Below, piece after piece: positions 46,101 through 50,092 of a DNA stretch of 50,092 nt (its first letter is position 1; every line of letters starts with the position of its first letter). Source of the DNA: a virus; the IMG/VR virus record IMGVR_UViG_3300033149_005642, positions 1-50,092 of that record. One strand, written 5' to 3'. The notes beneath the pieces are model-generated. The model ran no database searches and was not told the origin of the DNA. It was given only the letters and a program-made list of their open reading frames with translations. Made by a program: the position numbers and the translations under genes.

Positions 46101-46309
46101 AGTGCAGGATATGCGGGAAGAAGGGGTTCAAGGCGGCGTGGGAGGTGGCCGCCCACAAGGCCAAGGAACATCCGGGGGCACCGAGCAGGAGGGAAGAACG
46201 GATGACGGGGGACGGGGTAAGGGGGAAGAAGAAGGGGGGAATGGAAGAGTTCGTGTTCCGGCACTGTCCCCACTGTGGGGGCAGGTTGCCGAGGGTAGTA
46301 GGGTTTTAG
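46097..46309 (+). CDS. C2H2 plus zinc-knuckle protein
   Basis: A 70-residue protein, ATG 46097 after GGGAGG. The N-terminal Cys-Arg-Ile-Cys ... His-Lys-Ala-Lys-Glu-His is a C2H2-type finger; the C-terminal His-Cys-Pro-His-Cys-Gly-Gly is a second metal site. The linker between them contains Thr-Gly-Asp-Gly-Val, encoded by a perfect copy of the dispersed element, so the element sits neatly between two domains. Likely nucleic-acid or protein binding. Confidence 0.72.
   Translation: MKCRICGKKGFKAAWEVAAHKAKEHPGAPSRREERMTGDGVRGKKKGGMEEFVFRHCPHCGGRLPRVVGF
46204..46217 (+). repeat. Dispersed 14-bp element
   Basis: Perfect copy in the interdomain linker of the zinc protein gene at 46097. Confidence 0.9.
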
Positions 46310-46326
46310 GTGGGGGACACAGGACG

Positions 46327-46563
46327 ATGAGTAGGACAGTGGACGAGGTTGTGGAAGGGTTGGGGCGATGGGGGATGCACGCCAAGACCATCGCCAGGGT
46401 GACGGGCCTGAGCGAGGGGCAGGTCCGGTACAGGTTGAAGGAGAAGGGGGTGAGACTGAGGGAGTATCGAGATGGAAGGAATAGAGAGGGGAGGGGGGTG
46501 CTGTGGAGAGTAGCCGGGGTGAGGGTCAGGAGGGGAAGGAGAGTGAAGGGGAGGGCAGCATGA
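46327..46563 (+). CDS. Helix-turn-helix DNA-binding protein
   Basis: A 78-residue protein, ATG 46327. Residues 10-45 read as a resolvase-like helix-turn-helix (Thr-Ile-Ala-Arg-Val-Thr-Gly-Leu-Ser-Glu-Gly-Gln-Val-Arg-Tyr-Arg-Leu). An Arg-rich tail follows. As the last gene of the cassette it may autoregulate the operon, for example at the dyads near 41.7 and 46.7 kb. Confidence 0.72.
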   Translation: MSRTVDEVVEGLGRWGMHAKTIARVTGLSEGQVRYRLKEKGVRLREYRDGRNREGRGVLWRVAGVRVRRGRRVKGRAA

Positions 46564-46575
46564 GCGTGATTGTTT

Positions 46576-46589
46576 GACGGGGGACGGAG
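46576..46589 (+). repeat. Dispersed 14-bp element (13/14)
   Basis: One mismatch; directly precedes the terminator hairpin at 46593. Confidence 0.75.
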
Positions 46590-46592
46590 AGG

Positions 46593-46632
46593 AACCCCGG
46601 TCGCCGGAAGGGTGGGTGGCCGGGGTTTCTTT
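46593..46632 (+). terminator. Terminator-like hairpin after the cassette
   Basis: A 10-bp stem (AACCCCGGTC with GGCCGGGGTT) and 13-base loop followed by tctttg. The U-tract is weak, so termination may be partial. Confidence 0.65.
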
Positions 46633-46719
46633 GTGGGGATAGGGGAGGGAGTGGAAATTTGAGTGTAGGGGTAGGGGGGGTGTCTGGGGGGGTGGGTGAG
46701 GTGGGTGGGCGTGGGTCGT

Positions 46720-46748
46720 CGTAAAGCGTTAGGGCGCAATGAGTTACG
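46720..46748. promoter_or_regulatory. Operator-like dyad, second copy
   Basis: Outer arms CGTAA and TTACG, 29 bp in all, preceded by TCGTC as at 41697. It lies 8 bp upstream of the -35 at 46756. Confidence 0.6.
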
Positions 46749-46755
46749 GAAAGAG

Positions 46756-46784
46756 TGGACAAAGGGGGGCGGGCATGGTAGGAT
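46756..46784 (+). promoter_or_regulatory. Candidate promoter for the gene at 46847
   Basis: TGGACA (46756-46761), 17-bp spacer, TAGGAT (46779-46784). Confidence 0.5.
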
Positions 46785-46846
46785 ATGGTAGGCGGTCCAG
46801 ATCGGCTGGACCGGATCGTAAGGTCCCTAGAGGAAAGGGATTAGGG

Positions 46847-47389
46847 ATGAGTAAGGACAAGGGCGAACGCAAGGGCGAACGCAAGGGCGACGCACAAAAG
46901 GACCTGATGGACCGTCTCCATCAGGCGACGGCGGCGGAGATCGCCGCCGTGAAAGAGGCGGGGGGGCTTATTCTTGCCCGCCGCCACGGGCAGGATATCC
47001 GTAGTCTTCGCATTCCTCTGTTGTGGGGGGACATTGAAGCGCCGCAACGGTGGGGTAGTATCCGTATCCTCAAGCGGGCAGGGATACGGGTAGAAGAGGT
47101 GTATCCCGCCATAGAGGCGCTCGATCATGTCTTGCGGCAAGGCGCGGGCGCTGGCGAGTGGCGATACGTCCCCCCCAGTGGCGGAGTGCCCTTAGTGCAG
47201 GCATTCCGCGCCCGTCTCAGTGGCGGCAAGGGCGCAGCGTACATAGAGCCCGCCAGCGGGGCAGGACGCTCTACAGCGTATATCGGTGTTCTGGGCTGGC
47301 TTGCAGAGTCGGAGACGGAGACGGAGTCGGAGACGGAGACGGAGTCGGAGACGGAGACGGAGTCGGACTCGGACTCTGAAGCCGAGTAG
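46847..47389 (+). CDS. Hypothetical protein with acidic Glu-Thr-Glu-Ser tail
   Basis: A 180-residue protein. ATG 46847 is preceded by AGGAAAGGG; the frame is open from 46739 but no ribosome site supports that start. A basic repeat (Lys-Gly-Glu-Arg) opens it, a mixed alpha/beta core follows (Ile-Leu-Ala-Arg-Arg, Tyr-Val-Pro-Pro-Ser-Gly-Gly), and the last ~25 residues are an acidic tail from three 18-nt repeats. The acidic tail is reminiscent of SSB-type or DNA-mimic tails. Function unknown. Confidence 0.65.
   Translation: MSKDKGERKGERKGDAQKDLMDRLHQATAAEIAAVKEAGGLILARRHGQDIRSLRIPLLWGDIEAPQRWGSIRILKRAGIRVEEVYPAIEALDHVLRQGAGAGEWRYVPPSGGVPLVQAFRARLSGGKGAAYIEPASGAGRSTAYIGVLGWLAESETETESETETESETETESDSDSEAE
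47311..47366 (+). repeat. Tandem 18-bp coding repeat
   Basis: Three copies of gagtcggagacggagacg, encoding the Glu-Ser-Glu-Thr tail. Confidence 0.85.
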
Positions 47390-47394
47390 CATAC

Positions 47395-47432
47395 GGGCGC
47401 GGCGGTCCTGAGGATTGCCGCGCCCTCTTTCC
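47395..47432 (+). terminator. Rho-independent terminator
   Basis: A 9-bp stem (GGGCGCGGC with GCCGCGCCC) and 13-base loop, followed by tctttcc, just after the stop at 47389. Confidence 0.8.
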
Positions 47433-47574
47433 ATCCCGCTTATCCCGCCGCGTATCCCGCCTAGTTTCCTCAATCTCCAGATCGCCGCGCGCCCGTTTCG
47501 CCGCTCCAGCGCCATGGAGCGCCCGTATTGCGCCCGGCGCGCCGCTGGAGTGTCTATGCCCCGCCTAGCCCGCC

Positions 47575-47618
47575 GGGCGCTCTACGGGCGCTCCACGGCC
47601 GCTCTATGGCCGCTCTCC
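47575..47618 (+). repeat. Four tandem 11-bp GC-rich repeats
   Basis: Consensus GGSCGCTCYAY in four abutting units, iteron-like. Confidence 0.75.
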
Positions 47619-47625
47619 ATGTATC

Positions 47626-47671
47626 CGGCGGTGTCGGGCGCTTTCCGGCGATGTTCGGCGGTGTCGGGCGC
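47626..47671 (+). repeat. Two 16-bp direct repeats 30 bp apart
   Basis: CGGCGGTGTCGGGCGC occurs at 47626-47641 and 47656-47671. Confidence 0.85.
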
Positions 47672-48014
47672 GCGAAGCAGTCGGCCCCCTGGAAGCGAGC
47701 GGTGAGAGGGCCAAACACCTCACCCCCATCTCCCCCCTGACCGACCGTTTGAATAACCTCTCGAACTCAACCACCTAGTGCCAATTTCCCTATACTCTTT
47801 CCCCCCAACCCTTTGTGACACGCCTCGAAACCCCCTACGGTACTTTTCCCCACGTGTCTAATCCGCTCAACATGTCTCAAAGTGAGATAGCCTTACTCTC
47901 CCAACGACTTACGACTCGTTCTCAAAATGATATAAACCCGCGTAGACCATCCACCGATGGCTCGATAACGGGTAAATACTTTAGCACTGGCATTACTGAT
48001 CAATCGTTATACGG

Positions 48015-48037
48015 CCAATTACCCAAATCCTAATTGG
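48015..48037. repeat. Inverted repeat CCAATTA/TAATTGG
   Basis: 7-bp perfect arms around a 9-bp spacer, in the A/T-rich part of the gene-free region. Operator-like. Confidence 0.55.
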
Positions 48038-48067
48038 TATCACTAACATAACCCTAACTTTATACTA

Positions 48068-48085
48068 TTATATACGGTTATATAC
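48068..48085 (+). repeat. Paired TTATATAC direct repeats
   Basis: Two copies spaced one helical turn (10 bp) apart, in the most A/T-rich spot; a possible unwinding element. Confidence 0.5.
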
Positions 48086-48136
48086 ATTTCCGCCGCCCCA
48101 ACCCCTTACACCCCAACCACTTACGCCATCCTCTGA

Positions 48137-48150
48137 CCCCGTCCCCCGTC
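48137..48150 (-). repeat. Dispersed 14-bp element
   Basis: Perfect isolated copy in the gene-free region. Confidence 0.9.
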
Positions 48151-48413
48151 AATGAGCCTCCCGAAATCTGTCTCATTTTGCGACGATCGGCCCCGACCCC
48201 CCGGCCTGCCCCATACCCTCTCTGAGCGAAATCTCATTGAGCCGTCTTTCTCTACTACCTAGTACCTCTTCAGAAGCATACAAAAACTCTTCCCCTAGAT
48301 GGTCTACGAGCACGCAAAGGAAATTGAGATTTGTCATAACTCCTTTCGCTGCAACGATCCCCCATTACCCCCGTTTTCACAAAGGCCCTTTCTTACTCTT
48401 CGCGGGGTGTCAC

Positions 48414-48442
48414 TTGACAAAATCGCCCCCATCTGCTACCCT
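48414..48442 (+). promoter_or_regulatory. Candidate sigma70 promoter
   Basis: TTGACA (48414-48419), 17-bp spacer, TACCCT (48437-48442), about 45 bp before ATG 48489. Confidence 0.75.
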
Positions 48443-48488
48443 GTTCACAGTCGTCCACACCTCTTTTTCTCTTTTTGGAGGCTCGACC

Positions 48489-49019
48489 ATGACGCAGCCA
48501 CAGCCACAGCCACATACGCCGTTCCGTCCGAAGACTTATGAAAGGTTCACGTGGGGGTGCGGCCACACGACGAATGTTCCCCTCCGCGTCCCCCACCCTC
48601 CGACTTTCCGCACGGCCCTTTGTCCGGACTGCTATTTCCACGCCCATCCGCCTCCTCCCCGACGAGGACGCTACGCCCACCGGATAACCGGCACCTACTA
48701 TTGCGGCCATCCTTTTCGTATACACGTTCCTCGCGGCGACGAAGAACGGCGGCTCGCCTGGTTCGTGGCCGTCAACTCTCTCTGCCCCGCCTGCATCTTC
48801 GAGTGGGAGACCGCAGAGGCTATTCGGCAACGAGGGCTACCTGACGACTCTCCCGCTTACCAGCCTGACGACCGAACCGCCTTCACACTCCACCTCACCA
48901 AGTCGGCCATTTGGAGGCTTGAAACCCTGGCGGCCCGTCACCGCCAGAAACCCTCCGATTTCCTGATGGACCTTCTTCGGTCCCTTCTTCCCGGCCCCGC
49001 AGCGGAGGACTCGAAATGA
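48489..49019 (+). CDS. Zinc-ribbon protein with ribbon-helix-helix-like C-terminus
   Basis: A 176-residue protein, ATG 48489 after GGAGG. Three cysteine groups (Gly-Cys-Gly-His, Cys-Pro-Asp-Cys, Cys-Gly-His, Cys-Pro-Ala-Cys) suggest one or two zinc sites. The last 40 residues (Phe-Thr-Leu-His-Leu ... Trp-Arg-Leu-Glu-Thr-Leu-Ala) resemble an RHH/CopG DNA-binding unit. First gene downstream of a good promoter; probably an early regulator. Confidence 0.72.
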   Translation: MTQPQPQPHTPFRPKTYERFTWGCGHTTNVPLRVPHPPTFRTALCPDCYFHAHPPPPRRGRYAHRITGTYYCGHPFRIHVPRGDEERRLAWFVAVNSLCPACIFEWETAEAIRQRGLPDDSPAYQPDDRTAFTLHLTKSAIWRLETLAARHRQKPSDFLMDLLRSLLPGPAAEDSK

Positions 49020-49417
49020 GTATCCCATTCAATACCCGTCGGCCCGACGAATCCATCTTCCATCGCTCCGTCCCCCGTCAAATCGTCGAAGAAATCGCCG
49101 CCCACACCGGCCACCACCTGATCGAGGTAGAGGACATCCTGGCCGCTTATCATCGCGCCATCCTCTACCGTGTCCTTCTGGGCCGCCCCGTCGTCCTGCG
49201 CGGCTTCGGCACCTTCTCGTCCCGCCTCTATCATGCGAGACAGGTCTTCTGCCCTGCCGACGGCACTACCCGTGAAGTCCCGAACCGCCGCATCCTTCAC
49301 TTCAAAATGAGTCCCACTCTCCGCCCCTACATGTCCACAAGCCCGGCAGCCTACAACGATCCCGAAACCCCCGGCACAACCCCCCCGAAAAGCTCCGAGG
49401 ACCCCGAAAAGCCTTGA
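49016..49417 (+). CDS. HU/IHF-like DNA-binding protein
   Basis: A 133-residue protein overlapping the previous stop (ATGA), with GGAGG upstream. The core matches bacterial histone-like proteins: helical N-terminus, then Leu-Arg-Gly-Phe-Gly-Thr-Phe, Ala-Arg-Gln, a beta-arm with a Pro near the tip, and Leu-His-Phe-Lys-Met-Ser-Pro-Thr-Leu. Pro/Ser-rich extension at the C-terminus. Likely bends or compacts DNA, for example for replication or packaging. A 13/14 element copy is translated near the start. Confidence 0.88.
   Translation: MSIPFNTRRPDESIFHRSVPRQIVEEIAAHTGHHLIEVEDILAAYHRAILYRVLLGRPVVLRGFGTFSSRLYHARQVFCPADGTTREVPNRRILHFKMSPTLRPYMSTSPAAYNDPETPGTTPPKSSEDPEKP
49066..49079 (-). repeat. Dispersed 14-bp element (13/14)
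   Basis: One mismatch, encoding Ser-Val-Pro-Arg near the N-terminus of the HU-like protein. Confidence 0.7.
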
Positions 49418-49442
49418 CAAACTCCCAACCATCTCGTACATT
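49414..49442 (+). promoter_or_regulatory. Candidate sigma70 promoter for junction gene
   Basis: TTGACA (49414-49419), 17-bp spacer, TACATT (49437-49442), about 45 bp upstream of ATG 49487, overlapping the end of the HU-like gene. Confidence 0.75.
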
Positions 49443-49486
49443 ATTACTGTGTAGGGCGCACGTGAGCCTCGGAGGAGAAGACCCAT

Positions 49487-50092
49487 ATGAGCGCACACGA
49501 GATTCTGAAGGGTGAACGGAACGAAGACGGGGGACGGGGTACTTCTTCCCCCCTTCTTCCTTCTCCGGTCTACAAGGTCCTCAAGCTCGGCAACTCTCTC
49601 GAACTCCGAACCGTCGAGGAGTTGGCGATAGAGTGGGGATTCAAGACCAAATCGACCGCCGTAAAATTTCTCCGCGCCCTGAACGTTCCCCTCCTCCACA
49701 TCAACCGGGATTCCTACTTCTCGGTTCATGCGCTGGAGATGGCGCTCTTCAGCGTGACGGAATGGGGAGCGAAAGGTTTTGCGGCTCCGGGTAGTCACTT
49801 CCGCGACAAGCGCTATCCTTATCTCCGCCACCAACCCAACGTGGAAAAGATACGCCTCGCGCCCAGCGACATGCCGTCTCTGAAAGAACGGGAAGCTCTC
49901 CACAGGAGAATGAGCGAGGCGGCGGCGCGAAGGCTGGATGTTGTAGGGAAGGCCGTCTCTCGACTCCTCCACCAACCCAAGCCCCGCCGGGGAAGACGGA
50001 TGCCCCCCAAGGCCCCGTCCCCCGTCAAAAGTCGGCGGTCGGACAAACGCGTCAGCACCCCTGCCGCCGTGCCTGACATGGCATCTGCTATA
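49487..50092 (+). CDS. Junction-spanning HTH-like protein (5' part)
   Basis: ATG 49487 follows GGAGGAG; the frame stays open to the last base and continues at base 115 in the same frame to the stop at 207 (232 residues in all). Residues about 35-85 (Thr-Val-Glu-Glu-Leu-Ala-Ile-Glu-Trp-Gly-Phe-Lys-Thr-Lys) resemble a helix-turn-helix or excisionase-like module; a helical, then basic Pro-rich tail follows. An element copy encodes Asp-Gly-Gly-Arg-Gly near the N-terminus and another lies in the tail. Perhaps a regulator or a small terminase; unproven. Confidence 0.75.
   Translation, partial: MSAHEILKGERNEDGGRGTSSPLLPSPVYKVLKLGNSLELRTVEELAIEWGFKTKSTAVKFLRALNVPLLHINRDSYFSVHALEMALFSVTEWGAKGFAAPGSHFRDKRYPYLRHQPNVEKIRLAPSDMPSLKEREALHRRMSEAAARRLDVVGKAVSRLLHQPKPRRGRRMPPKAPSPVKSRRSDKRVSTPAAVPDMASAI
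49526..49539 (+). repeat. Dispersed 14-bp element
   Basis: Perfect copy near the start of the junction-spanning gene. Confidence 0.9.
49979..50092. repeat. Terminal direct repeat, right copy (114 bp)
   Basis: Identical to bases 1-114, including the element copy at 50013-50026. Confidence 0.95.

Larger units (their letters stand above)
46564..46846. other. Intergenic control region between cassette and 46847 gene
   Basis: 283 bp without a convincing gene. It contains a 13/14 element copy, a terminator hairpin, the shared GAGTGGAAATTT motif (46649-46660), a very G-rich stretch (46661-46715), the 29-bp dyad and a promoter. Confidence 0.75.
47390..48488. other. Gene-free repeat-rich region, candidate origin or control region
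   Basis: About 1.1 kb with no convincing gene. From left: an intrinsic terminator, a GC-rich block with tandem 11-bp and paired 16-bp repeats (47575-47671), an A/T-richer block with a 7-bp inverted repeat (48015-48037) and paired TTATATAC (48068-48085), one element copy (48137) and a promoter (48414-48442). Base composition switches from G-rich to C-rich plus strand across it. Confidence 0.6.

Noticed and set aside
47415-47740. Two short plus-strand frames in the GC-rich repeat block
   Set aside because: No ribosome site; composition dictated by the GC repeats.
47815-48033. 72-codon frame in the gene-free region
   Set aside because: The start lacks a Shine-Dalgarno site and the frame overlaps A/T-rich repeats; not supported, though a small gene cannot be excluded.
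1-50092. tRNA, rRNA, integrase, attachment site or insertion sequence
   Set aside because: None recognised by eye on either strand; a tRNA could be missed without a covariance search.

Overview
The window looks like a complete genome of a tailed double-stranded DNA bacteriophage of about 49,978 bp. Its first 114 bases recur exactly as its last 114 bases, and one open reading frame runs unbroken across that junction, so the contig is best read as circular or permuted with an assembly overlap. Shine-Dalgarno sites and TTGACA-N16/17-TA(T/C)ACT-type promoters point to a bacterial host; nothing in the sequence identifies it further. I see no integrase or obvious lysogeny repressor, so a virulent lifestyle is likely. 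No tape-measure or sheath gene is recognisable and there is a run of large internal-virion-like proteins, which suggests a podovirus-like particle.

Layout. (1) 48.4 kb across the junction to about 4.1 kb, plus strand: small DNA-binding and accessory proteins (zinc-ribbon/RHH protein, HU-like protein, a junction-spanning protein, an HExxH protein, a calcineurin-like phosphoesterase, membrane and zinc proteins). (2) 4.2-32.8 kb, plus strand: large terminase, portal, scaffold, major capsid protein, connector and tail proteins, three GT2-type glycosyltransferase domains in two genes, a likely lysis pair, and coiled-coil or internal virion proteins ending in a 1087-residue protein. (3) 32.9-41.5 kb, minus strand: replication and recombination, with a P-loop ATPase, a RecA-like ATPase, a Cas4/RecB-like nuclease, an ERCC4-type nuclease, a DNA adenine methyltransferase and a family-A polymerase carrying an N-terminal family-4 uracil-DNA glycosylase. 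(4) 41.6-46.6 kb, plus strand: a cassette encoding a ubiquitin-like protein, an E1/ThiF-like enzyme, a JAMM/JAB-like protein and several zinc-binding proteins. (5) 47.4-48.5 kb: a gene-free, repeat-rich stretch that is a candidate replication or control region.

Three things stand out. First, the phage-encoded ubiquitin-like/E1/JAMM cassette with CxxC-rich partners. Second, at least five virion-region proteins carry mucin-like Thr/Ser tracts, and the downstream genes encode three GT-A domains with a DxH motif in place of DxD, as in polypeptide GalNAc-transferases; this suggests self-encoded O-glycosylation of the virion. Third, a 14-bp element made of two tandem heptamers (GACGGGG GACGGGG) occurs at 23 perfect and about 6 near-perfect sites on both strands, in gene ends, linkers and intergenic spaces. 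Five times it forms close inverted pairs able to fold as hairpins.
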